A DNA stretch of 64,000 nt, from assembly GCF_003590795.1 (NCBI RefSeq), contig NZ_QYUL01000001.1, forward strand, positions 885,001 to 949,000, written 5' to 3'. The position numbers and the translations under genes are program-made. The stretch is from Azospirillum cavernae (lineage in GTDB: Bacteria; Pseudomonadota; Alphaproteobacteria; Azospirillales; Azospirillaceae). The notes below the pieces were generated by a model that saw only the letters and a list, made by a program, of their open reading frames with translations, was not told where the DNA came from and made no database searches. Shown here piece after piece: positions 39,006 through 47,746 of the stretch (its first letter is position 1; each line of letters opens with the position of its first letter).

Positions 39006-40016
39006 TTAGAGGAGGACGTCGGTCCACAGCTCCGACGGATCCGGCTCGGGGCTTTGCTGGGCGAATTCAGCCGATTCGATCACGATGGCTTTCACCTCGC
39101 GGTCGATTTCCTTCAGCTTCTCTTCGTCGGCGTGGCCGCCCGCCAGCAATTTGGCCTTGAGCTGGTCGATGGGGTCGGATTCCGACCGCATCTTCTCGAC
39201 CTCTTCCTTCGTCCGATACTTGGCCGGATCGGACATCGAGTGACCACGGTAGCGGTAGGTCTTCATTTCCAGAATGACCGGGCCGTTGCCTTCGCGGATG
39301 TAGTTCACCCACTGGTCGGCGGCGGCCTTGACCTCGAGAACGTCCATGCCGTTCACTTGGTAGCCCGGAATGCCGTAGGACGCGCCGCGCTGGTGCAGTT
39401 CGCCCGCCGAGGCGCGCTCCTGCGAGGTGCCCATGGCGTATTTGTTGTTTTCAATGACGAAGAGCACCGGCAGCTTCCACAGCGCCGCCATGTTGAAGCT
39501 CTCGTAAACCTGACCCTGGTTGATCGCGCCGTCGCCGCAATAGACCGCCGAGACGCCGCCATCCTTCAGGTATTTGTGCGCGAAGGCCAGGCCGGTCCCC
39601 AACGGAACCTGACCGCCGACGATGCCGTGGCCGCCGTAGAAATTCTTTTCGCGGCTGAACATGTGCATCGAGCCGCCCTTGCCGTGGGAGTAGCCCCCAC
39701 GACGCCCGGTCAGCTCGGCCATCACGCCCTTGGCGTCCATGCCGCAGGCCAGCATGTGGCCGTGGTCACGGTAGCTGGTGATGACGCTGTCGCCTTCGTT
39801 CAGCGCGGACTGGATGCCGACGACGACGGCCTCCTGGCCGATGTAGAGATGGCAGAAGCCGCCGATCAGGCCCATGCCATAGAGCTGGCCCGCCTTCTCT
39901 TCAAAGCGGCGGATCAGCAGCATCTCGCGGTAATAATGAAGCAGCTCTTCGGACGAGACGGCTTGAGCGGGCGCAGACTCAGTTTGCGCCTTGGGACGGC
40001 GTCGGGACGCGGCCAT
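39006..40016 (-). CDS. pdhA: Pyruvate dehydrogenase E1 alpha subunit
   Basis: This 336-residue protein has the thiamine-diphosphate motif GDGAINQGQVYESFNMAALW (GDG...N), IGQEAVVVGIQ, SYRDHGHMLACG, HGIVGGQVPLG and the YRYRGHSMSDPAKYR phosphorylation-loop region. The ATG at 40016 is used; an upstream in-frame extension has no ribosome site. First gene of the pdhA-pdhB-pdhC-(chorismate mutase)-lpdA operon. Confidence 0.97.
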   Translation of the reverse strand: MAASRRRPKAQTESAPAQAVSSEELLHYYREMLLIRRFEEKAGQLYGMGLIGGFCHLYIGQEAVVVGIQSALNEGDSVITSYRDHGHMLACGMDAKGVMAELTGRRGGYSHGKGGSMHMFSREKNFYGGHGIVGGQVPLGTGLAFAHKYLKDGGVSAVYCGDGAINQGQVYESFNMAALWKLPVLFVIENNKYAMGTSQERASAGELHQRGASYGIPGYQVNGMDVLEVKAAADQWVNYIREGNGPVILEMKTYRYRGHSMSDPAKYRTKEEVEKMRSESDPIDQLKAKLLAGGHADEEKLKEIDREVKAIVIESAEFAQQSPEPDPSELWTDVLL

Positions 40017-40189
40017 GTTTCCTCCCCAGGGTTCACGCGGCGACGGTCTTGAGACAACCGTCGTCGCCGTACGTTGCGGGCGACAGAAAACCCGCACCGG
40101 AAGCGGCTATGGCGCGCACACTACACGAGCTTTACAGCCCGCGCAAACATCTGTTTTTTAAGGCGGATTTCTGATTAACCGATATTCGG

Positions 40190-40579
40190 TTAATTGACTG
40201 ATTTGGGCCGCTTCTCCACGACCGCCTCGTTGGCGTCGTACAGTTTGGGCAGCGTCACAACCACGTCGCGCGCGTTGGACAGGTTCAACATCGACCGCGC
40301 GCGTTCGTCCAGCATGTCGCGATCCAGATTGTCGCCGCGCAGCAATTGGGCGCGCCGCTCCATCCGTTCCCGCTCGGTCTTGAGCTGTTGCAGCACCGCT
40401 TCGGCCTGGGCGATTTCGCTCTTGATCTGCTTCATGGCGACCAAGCCGCGATCGCCATGGATCGCGTAGTAGGCGAAATAGGTCACGACGCAGGCGCACA
40501 CCCCCGGCACGATGGCCTGACGGAGCGCGCTTTTGGCGGCGCGGGCGAGGGAGTCGGCGAGGGAGGTCATCATCGTCAT
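40190..40579 (-). CDS. ftsB: FtsB/DivIC-type septum formation initiator
   Basis: This 129-residue protein has a single membrane helix near residues 21-41 (AIVPGVCACVVTYFAYYAI), then a coiled coil with heptad Leu/Ile (IKSEIAQAEAVLQQLKTERE) and the conserved LxxDMLDERARSMLNL region. It fits the divisome FtsB family; eno-ftsB-pdhA order is common in this group. Three ATG codons stand at the start. The stop overlaps an 8-bp inverted repeat (40175-40193). Confidence 0.9.
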   Translation of the reverse strand: MTMMTSLADSLARAAKSALRQAIVPGVCACVVTYFAYYAIHGDRGLVAMKQIKSEIAQAEAVLQQLKTERERMERRAQLLRGDNLDRDMLDERARSMLNLSNARDVVVTLPKLYDANEAVVEKRPKSVN

Positions 40580-40771
40580 GGTGACTCAATGGAGCCACAG
40601 ACGCTTTCCGCTGGTCAAACAAAAAGACACGAAAATCAGCGCTCTGCGCCGGTCTTGTTCGTCGCGCCCCCAGTAATGGTGGCGCGGCGGAAAAGACCCA
40701 CAAGGCGACCGGCTTCACCCAATGACGCGGCGCAACAAAAACCAAAGAATCCAGCCAAGGACCCGATGGCG

Positions 40772-41884
40772 TCAGACGTCCACCACCCGACGCGGGCCGG
40801 GCGCGATCAGGTCGGGTTCAAAGGCCACGCCCTTGACCAACGCCACAACCTCGCGCCCCGGCGCCAAATCCAGGTCGCGCACCGCCGCGCGGGTGATGCG
40901 GGCGATGAGAAAGGAGCCGCCGACGGCGATCTGCACGTCCGCTGACGACGGCCCCGACTCGGCGACCGCCACCACCCGCCCCGGCAGGGCGTTGCGCACG
41001 CTGATTCCGCTGGGGGGCGACAGCGCGACGATGACGTCGCGGGCGTGGATGTGCAGGCGCACGGCCCCGCCGACCGGGCGCGCGACTCGCGGAACCGTCA
41101 GCCGCCCGCCGTCAAAGGCCAGCGCGCTCAGCCCATCCGCGTCAATGTGCCGCTCCACCGTCAGGTCGAGCACCGCGCCCGCGTCCTGAATCCCCGACAG
41201 CGCCGACAGATCCAGCCGCCCCATGACCGCGCCGACCGGCCCGGCGGCGACCACCCGGCCATCGGCGATCAGCACCATGGTCGTCGCCAGCCGCACAACC
41301 TCGTCCACCGCGTGGCTGACCAGCACGATGGGGATGTTCATCTCGTCGCGCAGCCGTTCGATGTAGGGCAGGATCTCCGCCTTGCGGGCGGCGTCCAGGG
41401 CGGCCATCGGCTCGTCCATCAACAGCAGGCGCGGCTGCGCCAGCAGGGCGCGGCCCAAGGCCACCCGCTGCGTCTCGCCCCCCGACAGCCCGCGCGGACG
41501 ACGGTCGAGCAAGCCGCCCAAGCCCAACAACTCCACCACCGGCCCCAGCGCGATGCGCCGTTCCGCCGCCGCCACCCGGCGCAGGCCGTATTCCAGATTG
41601 CTGCGCACCGTCATGTGCGGGAACAGGCGGGATTCCTGAAAGACGTAGCCGACCCGCCGCTTTTCCACCGCCACGTCGATGCGGCGGGCGCTGTCGAAAA
41701 ACACGGCGTCGCCAACGCGGATGTGGCCCTCGTCAGGCCGCGACAATCCGGCGATGGCGTTGATGACGGAGGTCTTGCCCGATCCCGACCGGCCAAACAG
41801 CGCGGTGACGCCGCGCTCCTCCGCCTGAAAGGCGATGTCGAGGGCGAAGCCGCCCAGCTTGCGGCGAATGGAGACGTCCAGCAT
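40772..41884 (-). CDS. modC: Molybdate ABC transporter ATPase ModC
   Basis: This 370-residue protein has an ABC ATPase domain with Walker A GRSGSGKT, Q-loop VFQESRLFPH, signature LSGGETQRVALGRALL and Walker B LLLMDEPMAALD. The C-terminal part (about 295-360) is a molybdate-binding Mop domain, which distinguishes ModC from sulfate or iron transporters. It starts 22 bases after modB. The operon order is modA-modB-modC on minus. Confidence 0.95.
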   Translation of the reverse strand: MLDVSIRRKLGGFALDIAFQAEERGVTALFGRSGSGKTSVINAIAGLSRPDEGHIRVGDAVFFDSARRIDVAVEKRRVGYVFQESRLFPHMTVRSNLEYGLRRVAAAERRIALGPVVELLGLGGLLDRRPRGLSGGETQRVALGRALLAQPRLLLMDEPMAALDAARKAEILPYIERLRDEMNIPIVLVSHAVDEVVRLATTMVLIADGRVVAAGPVGAVMGRLDLSALSGIQDAGAVLDLTVERHIDADGLSALAFDGGRLTVPRVARPVGGAVRLHIHARDVIVALSPPSGISVRNALPGRVVAVAESGPSSADVQIAVGGSFLIARITRAAVRDLDLAPGREVVALVKGVAFEPDLIAPGPRRVVDV

Positions 41885-41906
41885 CGCGCTTCCCCTACCC
41901 CCTCCT

Positions 41907-42602
41907 CTACCCCTGGCCGATCAAACGGCGCAGGCGACGGGCCAGAAACTCCGACGCCATCAGCGCGACCAGCGCCACCGAAAAGGAAATCACCGCCAGC
42001 CGCGCCGCCACGGCGTCGCCGTCCGGTTGCTGGGTGGCGGCGTAGATGGCCAGCGGCAGGGTCTGCGTCCGCCCTGGAATGTTGGAGACGAAGGTGATGA
42101 CCGCGCCAAACTCACCCATCGCGGCGGCGAAGGCGACGATGGCCCCCGACAGCAGTCCCGGCGCCATCAGCGGCAACAGGATGGTGAAGAAGCGGTCCAC
42201 CGGCCCGGCCCCCAGCGTGCGGGCCGCCGCCTCCAACCCGCCGTCAATCGCCTCCACCGACAGGCGGATCGCCCGCACCATCAGGGGAAAGGAGGTCACG
42301 GCGACGGCCAGCGACGCCCCTTCCGGGGTGAAAATCAGCTTAATCCCGAAGGTCTGCAACAGCCAACCGCCGATCACCCCCTTGGTCCCCATGGTGATGA
42401 GCAGGATGTAGCCGACCACCACCGGCGGCAGCACCAGCGGCAGATGCACCAGCCCATCGACCAGCGTCTTGCCCGGAAAGGAATAACGCCCAAGCACCCA
42501 GGCGGCCAGAACGGCCAAAGGCAGGCTGCCGACGATGGCCCAGCCCGCGACCCGCAGGCTGAGCAGCAACGCGGTCATTTCCATCGGCGACAGCAGATCC
42601 AT
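41907..42602 (-). CDS. modB: Molybdate ABC transporter permease ModB
   Basis: This 231-residue permease has five hydrophobic segments and the EAA loop EAAARTLGAGPVDRFFTILLP that docks on ModC. VLPPVVVGYILL is characteristic of the ModB family. It starts 10 bases after modA. The first Met is used; Met7 or Met9 are alternatives. Confidence 0.95.
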   Translation of the reverse strand: MDLLSPMEMTALLLSLRVAGWAIVGSLPLAVLAAWVLGRYSFPGKTLVDGLVHLPLVLPPVVVGYILLITMGTKGVIGGWLLQTFGIKLIFTPEGASLAVAVTSFPLMVRAIRLSVEAIDGGLEAAARTLGAGPVDRFFTILLPLMAPGLLSGAIVAFAAAMGEFGAVITFVSNIPGRTQTLPLAIYAATQQPDGDAVAARLAVISFSVALVALMASEFLARRLRRLIGQG

Positions 42603-42612
42603 GGCGGTCAGC

Positions 42613-43410
42613 TTACGGCAGCTTGGGGGCCGGGACGAAGCCGAATTCCTGGAACACCGCCAAACCTTCCGGCGATTTCAGGAAATCCAGGAACTTGACC
42701 GCGTTCGCGTTGGTCGTCGTCGCCGTCAGCGCCACCGGAAAGACGATGGCGGGGTGCGAGCCGGGCGGGAAAACGCCGACCACGGCCACGCCGGGATCCA
42801 CCGCCGCGTCGGTCCGGTAGACGATGCCCAACGGCGCCTCGCCCCGGCTGACCAGCGCCAGCGCGGCGCGGACATTGTCGGTGCGCGCCAGCTTCGGTTC
42901 GATCTGCGCCCATTGGCCGAAGGATTCCAGGGCGGCTTGCGCGTATTTGCCAACCGGAACGTTGGAAGGATCGCCGGTCGCCAACCGCCCGTCGCCGAGC
43001 AGGGCGGGCAGATCGCCGCCGGGCTTCAGATCGGGCTTCAGCGTTGAACCCTTGGGCGCGATCACCACCAGCTCGTTGCCCAGCAGGCTGACCCGGCTGT
43101 CAACCTTGATGAGGTTGCGCTTTTGCAGATAGTCCATCCAATCGAGATCGGCGGAGATGAACAGGTCGGCGGGCGCCCCATTCTCGATCTGCTTGGCCAA
43201 GGCCGAGGACGCGGCGAAGGAACTGGTGATCGCCACCCCGGTCTTCGCCTTGAACTGACCGGCCAGCTTCTCCACCGCGTTCTTGGTCGAGGCGGCGGCC
43301 AGCACCAGAACATCCTGCGCCATCGCCGCCGGGGCGGCGGTCAACAGGCCAAGACCAACCACCGCCGCCGTCATCAGACGCCTTGCGGCCCCCTTACGCG
43401 CACCGACCAT
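42613..43410 (-). CDS. modA: Molybdate-binding periplasmic protein ModA
   Basis: This 265-residue solute-binding protein has an N-terminal signal peptide (basic head, hydrophobic core, cleavage after AMA). The mature part begins DVLVLAAASTKNAVEKLAG, with SFAASSALAKQIENGAPADLFIS carrying the oxyanion-binding Ser residues typical of ModA. First gene of modABC. A candidate molybdate-responsive operator lies 24-48 bases upstream of the ATG. Confidence 0.95.
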   Translation of the reverse strand: MVGARKGAARRLMTAAVVGLGLLTAAPAAMAQDVLVLAAASTKNAVEKLAGQFKAKTGVAITSSFAASSALAKQIENGAPADLFISADLDWMDYLQKRNLIKVDSRVSLLGNELVVIAPKGSTLKPDLKPGGDLPALLGDGRLATGDPSNVPVGKYAQAALESFGQWAQIEPKLARTDNVRAALALVSRGEAPLGIVYRTDAAVDPGVAVVGVFPPGSHPAIVFPVALTATTTNANAVKFLDFLKSPEGLAVFQEFGFVPAPKLP

Positions 43411-43433
43411 GCCACCCTCCGTTCGAGTATGAT

Positions 43434-43458
43434 GTTCTATATCTCAACGGATACAGCG
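43434..43458 (-). promoter_or_regulatory. Candidate Mo-box (ModE/MopA-type operator) of modABC
   Basis: On minus, CGCTGTATC-N6-GATATAGAA matches the Mo-box pattern CGnTATATA-N6-TATATAnCG at 11 of 16 defined positions. It lies just upstream of modA, where ModE-type repression is expected. No modE gene is in the window, so the assignment is by pattern and position only. Confidence 0.4.
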
Positions 43459-43588
43459 CTTCGCGGTTGCGGTAAAGCGCTAATGGTCAGCCATCTTGCC
43501 GCAGTTTCGGAAGCGGCATGGTCCCCGGCGGGGCGTCATGCTATGGAACGCCGTCTTTCACCTTCGGTCTTTTCAGGGAAGCCACGTC

Positions 43589-44242
43589 ATGCGCGCCGTC
43601 AAAATCTCCCCGTCCATTCTCTCCGCCGATTTCGCCCGGCTGGGCGAGGAGGTGCGCGCCGTTGACGCGGCTGGCGCCGACTACATCCACATCGACGTGA
43701 TGGACGGGCATTTCGTCCCCAACATCACCATCGGTCCCGCCGTGGTGAAGGCTCTGCGCCCGCACAGCGCCAAGATTTTCGACGTCCATCTGATGATCTC
43801 GCCGGTCGACGCCTACGTCGCCGATTTCGCCAAGGCGGGCGCCGACATCATCACCGTCCACCCGGAGGCCGGTCCCCATCTGCACCGCACCATCCAGCTC
43901 ATCAAGTCGCTGGGCAAAAAGGCGGGCGTGGCGCTGAACCCGGCCACCCCGGTGGACGCCATCCAGCATGTGCTGGAGGAGGTTGATCTGGTGCTGGTGA
44001 TGACCGTCAACCCCGGTTTCGGCGGCCAGAGCTTCATCATGAGCCAATTGCCGAAGATCCGCGACCTGCGCGCCCGCATCGACGCGCTCGGCAAGGCGAT
44101 TGATCTTGAGATCGACGGCGGCATCAACACCGAAACCGCCCGGCTGGCCATCGAAGCCGGGGCGGACGTGCTGGTCGCCGGAACCGCCACCTTCACCGGC
44201 GGGCCGGACCATTACGCCGCCAACATCCGCGCCCTGCGCTGA
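43589..44242 (+). CDS. rpe: Ribulose-phosphate 3-epimerase
   Basis: This 217-residue TIM-barrel enzyme interconverts ribulose-5-P and xylulose-5-P. Motifs are [30 protein letters not shown] (metal His/Asp), [17 protein letters not shown] and [12 protein letters not shown]. The ATG at 43589 begins MRAVKISPS; the open frame reaches back to 43496. It is divergent from modA and convergent with the tautomerase. Confidence 0.97.
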   Translation: MRAVKISPSILSADFARLGEEVRAVDAAGADYIHIDVMDGHFVPNITIGPAVVKALRPHSAKIFDVHLMISPVDAYVADFAKAGADIITVHPEAGPHLHRTIQLIKSLGKKAGVALNPATPVDAIQHVLEEVDLVLVMTVNPGFGGQSFIMSQLPKIRDLRARIDALGKAIDLEIDGGINTETARLAIEAGADVLVAGTATFTGGPDHYAANIRALR

Positions 44243-44252
44243 TCCGACGAAC

Positions 44253-44301
44253 CGCGCGGCGGTTGACGGCCCCTGGGTTTGGGGCCGTCAACCGCCGCGC
44301 G
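44253..44301. terminator. Long hairpin between convergent rpe and tautomerase genes
   Basis: A perfect 21-bp GC-rich stem (44253-44273 with 44281-44301) has a 7-base loop, centred between the two stops. It has no T-run but is well placed to stop or protect both transcripts. Confidence 0.65.
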
Positions 44302-44304
44302 TGG

Positions 44305-44685
44305 TCACGCGTATTGCGCGACGCCGTTGCCAAGCGACCAGTTTTCCTTGGCGACCTCCACCAGATTTATGAACACATCCTCCGGTCGGACGCCGGGCGT
44401 TTGCCCGAGCAAATCCACCACCCGGCGGAACAGCGCCTTTTTCTGGTCAACCGTGCGGGTGTTGTTCGCGGTGATCTGAATGAAGACCAGATCGTCGGAG
44501 CGGGCGACGCCGAGATAGGACGCGCTGTAGCGGAAATTCGCCGCGTCATGCTCCGTGATCGCCATGAACTGGTCGTCTTCCGGCACGTTGAAGGTTTCGT
44601 GCATCGCGCGGTAAAGCCCGTCGCAGATCGCCTGCTTGTAGGCGTCCGGCTTTCCGGCGCGCAGCGAGATGTGAAGGAGCGGCAT
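44305..44685 (-). CDS. Tautomerase-family protein (4-OT/MIF fold)
   Basis: This 126-residue protein has the catalytic Pro directly after Met (MPLLHISLRAGKPDAYKQAI), the hallmark of the superfamily. The second half (FIQITANNTRTVDQKKALFRRVVDLL, VEVAKENWSLGNG) matches the longer, roughly 130-residue tautomerases that act on small keto acids. The substrate is unknown. Divergent from a LysR gene, which probably regulates it. Confidence 0.9.
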   Translation of the reverse strand: MPLLHISLRAGKPDAYKQAICDGLYRAMHETFNVPEDDQFMAITEHDAANFRYSASYLGVARSDDLVFIQITANNTRTVDQKKALFRRVVDLLGQTPGVRPEDVFINLVEVAKENWSLGNGVAQYA

Positions 44686-44805
44686 GGGCGTGTCCTTTCC
44701 CGTTTGTCCTTGGCGTTGAGCGGTCCCCAGCTCGGCGGCGTGGAGCGGCTTTGAGGGGCGCTGTCAACCCTACCCGCCCGCCGTTATTTTGATACGCTAT
44801 GAATG

Positions 44806-44815
44806 TTGATATCAA
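44806..44815. promoter_or_regulatory. Palindrome in the tautomerase-lysR divergent region
   Basis: TTGATATCAA is a perfect 10-bp palindrome 16 bases before the lysR ATG, in an AT-rich patch of otherwise GC-rich DNA. A LysR-type binding site is plausible. Confidence 0.4.
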
Positions 44816-44830
44816 TGATAAGCTTTGAAA

Positions 44831-45691
44831 ATGATTGAGCGCCCCCTTGATCTGGACGCCGTCCAGGCCTTCATTCACATCGCCGAACTGGGCAGCTTCA
44901 CCCGCGCCGCCGAGGCCATGCGGACGACGCAGGCGGCGGTCAGCCTGAAGCTGAAGCGGCTGGAGGACCGGCTCGGCTGCCGCCTGATCGAGCGGACGCC
45001 GCGCTCTGTGGAGCTGTCGGCGCGGGGCGCGGGCTTTCTCGAACAGGCCCGCGCGTTGTTGGAGGCGCACGACCGCGCGCTCGCCGTTTTCGCCGGGGCG
45101 CGGCGGCGCCTGACCATCGGCATCAGCGACCATGTGGCGGGGCCGGAGCTTCCCGCCCTGATCGCCCGTATGAACGCGCAAGACCCGCAGTTGCTGATCG
45201 AAATTCGCATCGGCTCGTCGGGCGACCTGCTGCAAAGCTACGACCGGCGGGAACTCGACACCGTGATCGTCCGCCTGCACGCCGGGCGCAATGATGGGGA
45301 GTTGTTGGCCGAGGAGCCGTTCGGTTGGTTCGCCGGGCCGGGCTGGCGACACCGCCCCGACGAACCCCTGCCCGTCGCCACCCTGGCCGAACCCTGCGGC
45401 GTGCGCGTGATGGCCGGGCGGATTCTGGACGCGGCGGGCGTGCCCTGGACGGAAATTTTTGTCGGCGGCGGCGTGACGGCGGTGGCGGCGGCGGTCATGG
45501 CCGGGCTTGGCGTGTCCGCCTTGGCCCCGCGCATGCTGCCCTTCGGCGCGGTGGACGTCGGGGCCAGACTGAAGCTTCCCGACCTGCCGCGTTTGCCGGT
45601 TCTTCTGCACAGCCGGGTCAAGGATGGCCGGTCGCGCGACGCGCTGGCCGCGCTGGCGGCGGCCTTCAAAAGCGCGGCGGCGCGCGGCTGA
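44831..45691 (+). CDS. LysR-family transcriptional regulator
   Basis: This 286-residue protein has an N-terminal winged helix-turn-helix (DAVQAFIHIAELGSFTRAAE, TTQAAVSLKLKRLEDRLG) and a C-terminal LysR substrate-binding domain. The ATG at 44831 is chosen over an in-frame TTG two codons earlier. It is transcribed away from the tautomerase gene, the classical LysR-target arrangement. The inducer is unknown. Confidence 0.92.
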   Translation: MIERPLDLDAVQAFIHIAELGSFTRAAEAMRTTQAAVSLKLKRLEDRLGCRLIERTPRSVELSARGAGFLEQARALLEAHDRALAVFAGARRRLTIGISDHVAGPELPALIARMNAQDPQLLIEIRIGSSGDLLQSYDRRELDTVIVRLHAGRNDGELLAEEPFGWFAGPGWRHRPDEPLPVATLAEPCGVRVMAGRILDAAGVPWTEIFVGGGVTAVAAAVMAGLGVSALAPRMLPFGAVDVGARLKLPDLPRLPVLLHSRVKDGRSRDALAALAAAFKSAAARG

Positions 45692-45698
45692 GAAAGCC

Positions 45699-46268
45699 TC
45701 AGCGCCCTTTTTCCCGAATCATGCGGGACCGCCATTGCCAGGGCTTTTCCACCTGCCCGGCCCACAGGCCCATTTTTTTGCTCTGGGCGAAAGCTTCGGC
45801 CTTTTGGTAGGCCATCGACAAACCGGCGTAATGGAACGCCCAGCCCATCGACACCATCGTCATCCCCAGATCGACGCCCCGCACCCGGCATTCGCCCTTC
45901 TTCTCGCCGTTCCGATCCTTTTCGGCGACGGTGCACGTCACCTCCTCGTCCTTCACCATGTTGGCGAGGACGGCGGTGGCGACCTTGAAACAGTCGAGTT
46001 CGTGGCCGTAGCGGTTCTTGCATTTCTGCCCCGGATCGGGCGCGTCGACGCCCATCAGGCGGATGGGCGTGCCGTCGATGATCAGCAGATCGCCTTCCAC
46101 GGCGGTGGCCCGGCCCTTGATCGTTTCGTTCGGCGTTCCGGCCACCTTGCCGCCCGGCTTGGCCTTGGCGGCGTTCTGCGCCGACGCTCCGCCCGCCCCG
46201 CCCAGCAGGAGCGCAAGGCCAAGCAGCGCGGCCAGCGCCGCCCGATCAAAACAGGCTGAACTGGTCAT
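45699..46268 (-). CDS. Secreted staphylococcal-nuclease-fold protein
   Basis: This 189-residue protein has an N-terminal signal peptide (ALLGLALLLGGAGGASA) for export. The SNase (OB-fold) domain has DGTPIRLMGVDAPDPGQ with Arg and Asp of the active site, then CFKVATAVLANMV and GMTMVSMGWAFHYAG. Pairs of Cys may form disulfides. One expected catalytic Glu (of the GNNxE type) is replaced by EKDRNGEKKGECRVRG, which keeps acidic residues, so activity is uncertain. Its start overlaps the SRAP gene by 23 bases. Confidence 0.85.
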   Translation of the reverse strand: MTSSACFDRAALAALLGLALLLGGAGGASAQNAAKAKPGGKVAGTPNETIKGRATAVEGDLLIIDGTPIRLMGVDAPDPGQKCKNRYGHELDCFKVATAVLANMVKDEEVTCTVAEKDRNGEKKGECRVRGVDLGMTMVSMGWAFHYAGLSMAYQKAEAFAQSKKMGLWAGQVEKPWQWRSRMIREKGR

Positions 46269-46980
46269 CGGCGGGTTTCCGAACGGGTTCCGGCGGCGGA
46301 TCGAGGCAGCCGGGATCGTCGTTGCGCACGCTGTTGACGCGCGGCCCGACCGGCGTCAGGTCCAACAGATCGTCGGGCGCGGGGCGCAGCAGTGTGGCGA
46401 GGTCCGACAGCGGCGTTTCCGGGTCAAACCACGCCGCCCAATCCCCTTCGTCCAGGATGACCGGCATCCGGTCATGCAGCACGGACAAGGCGGCGTTGGC
46501 GCTGGTGGTCAGCACCGTGGCGGTTTCCAACGGCGGAGTTTCCAAGGGCGGATCAAGCTCCGGTCCGCCCTTCGGCCCGCGCCAGGACTCCCACAGACCG
46601 GCCAGCGCGAACAGGGCGCGGTCACGGCGGCGGATGATCCGGCCCTGCTTGCGCCCGTCCACCTCCGCCCATTCGTAAAAGCCGTCCACCGGAACGAGGC
46701 AGCGGCGCAGACGAAACGCCTCGCGGAAGGCCGGTTTCTCCGCCGCCGATTCGGCGCGCGCGTTTATCATCCGCGCGCCGATGGACGGATCCTCGGCCCA
46801 GCTTGGAACCAGCCCCCAGCGCGGCAAGGCCAGACGACGCCGGTCCTTGTCCTTGCGGATGACCGGGATCTCCTGGGTTGGCGCGATGTTCCAGCGCGGC
46901 TTCAAATTCGGACGCTCCGGCACGCCGAAGATCCGTTCAATCGCGCTGACCGGGCTGGTGAGCATCATGCGTCCGCACAT
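46246..46980 (-). CDS. SRAP / HMCES-type abasic-site shield (YedK-like)
   Basis: This 244-residue protein has the catalytic Cys2 (MCGRMMLT), NIAPTQEIPVI with the key Asn, INARAESAAEKPAF, the Glu in VPVDGFYEWA and the His in VLHDRMPVIL. The family forms a covalent link to abasic sites in single-stranded DNA and protects them. The ATG at 46980 places Cys at position 2 as needed; the upstream in-frame extension is not used. It is followed by an overlapping secreted nuclease gene. Confidence 0.95.
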   Translation of the reverse strand: MCGRMMLTSPVSAIERIFGVPERPNLKPRWNIAPTQEIPVIRKDKDRRRLALPRWGLVPSWAEDPSIGARMINARAESAAEKPAFREAFRLRRCLVPVDGFYEWAEVDGRKQGRIIRRRDRALFALAGLWESWRGPKGGPELDPPLETPPLETATVLTTSANAALSVLHDRMPVILDEGDWAAWFDPETPLSDLATLLRPAPDDLLDLTPVGPRVNSVRNDDPGCLDPPPEPVRKPADDQFSLF

Positions 46981-47143
46981 GGCCGCACTATGGCGGGCTT
47001 GTCGCCCGCACGCCAGCGGCAAGCGTTGGCAAAGGCAATGCTCCCCGGGCTGTTTTCCGGTCATCCTCCAAGCGCAGACCACCGGGGAAAGAACAGAGTC
47101 CTTCCCCCGGGTTCCGTCATCGGCCCTGTCGCCGCGTCGCCGG

Positions 47144-47746
47144 TCAGGCGTTTTCCTTGTTCAGGGCGCCCACCTGTCCATAGAGGTCGGCCAGATCAGG
47201 TTGCTTGTAGGATTTGTATTTGCCGACGATCTGCTGGATGGCGTCGGCCATCGCCTGCATCGCCGAGACGTCGGTGTTGCCGCCGTCCTTCTCCGTCCCG
47301 TAATGGACCGTCAGCCCCTCGCCATCGCCAAGGTCGGTGTGGAAGGTGTCGAGACAGCGGCTGGCGCTGGCGGCGCCCGCCCCAGACGCTCCGCCGTCCG
47401 ACGCAGCCCCGGTCCCGCCGCCGCCAGCAGGCTTGAGGCCGTTGAGGAACCCAATCATATCCTCCATCGAACCGAGCAACTGCGCGCTGAAGGCGCTGTT
47501 GCCGCCAAGATGGGTTCCGCTGACCTTGAAGCCGTTCGGCATCTCGACGCTGAGCGTGTCGGAGGACGATTCGTCGCCGCCTACGCCGCCGCTCTCCGCC
47601 GAAGCGTCCTTGCCCGAGGTGGCGCTGGTCGCCGGGTCGAGCGCGAAGGCGTCGGCGGCCCCCGCCGCCTTGCCAGTCTGGCGATGACGATGCAGGTCGC
47701 GCCACCCGTCAATGGACCCCGAACCGCCGATGCTGCTGGTGGACAT
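47144..47746 (-). CDS. Unrecognised Gly/Ser/Ala-rich protein
   Basis: This 200-residue protein is low-complexity in the first 70 residues (GGVGGDESSSD and similar) and again around 105-130. Between and after these there are structured-looking parts: SVEMPNGFKVSGTHLGGNSA, FSAQLLGSMEDMIGFLNGL and a C-terminal helix SAMQAMADAIQQIVGKYKSY. There is no signal peptide and no membrane segment. The composition resembles secreted or surface-associated proteins exported without a Sec signal, but I cannot name a family. The ATG at 47746 is used; the frame is open far upstream as antisense of the next gene. Divergent from the CoxL-like gene. Confidence 0.6.
   Translation of the reverse strand: MSTSSIGGSGSIDGWRDLHRHRQTGKAAGAADAFALDPATSATSGKDASAESGGVGGDESSSDTLSVEMPNGFKVSGTHLGGNSAFSAQLLGSMEDMIGFLNGLKPAGGGGTGAASDGGASGAGAASASRCLDTFHTDLGDGEGLTVHYGTEKDGGNTDVSAMQAMADAIQQIVGKYKSYKQPDLADLYGQVGALNKENA

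Noticed and set aside
43411-43588. Molybdenum-cofactor riboswitch upstream of modA
   Set aside because: No matching conserved stems were seen, and the leader is short; an operator fits better.
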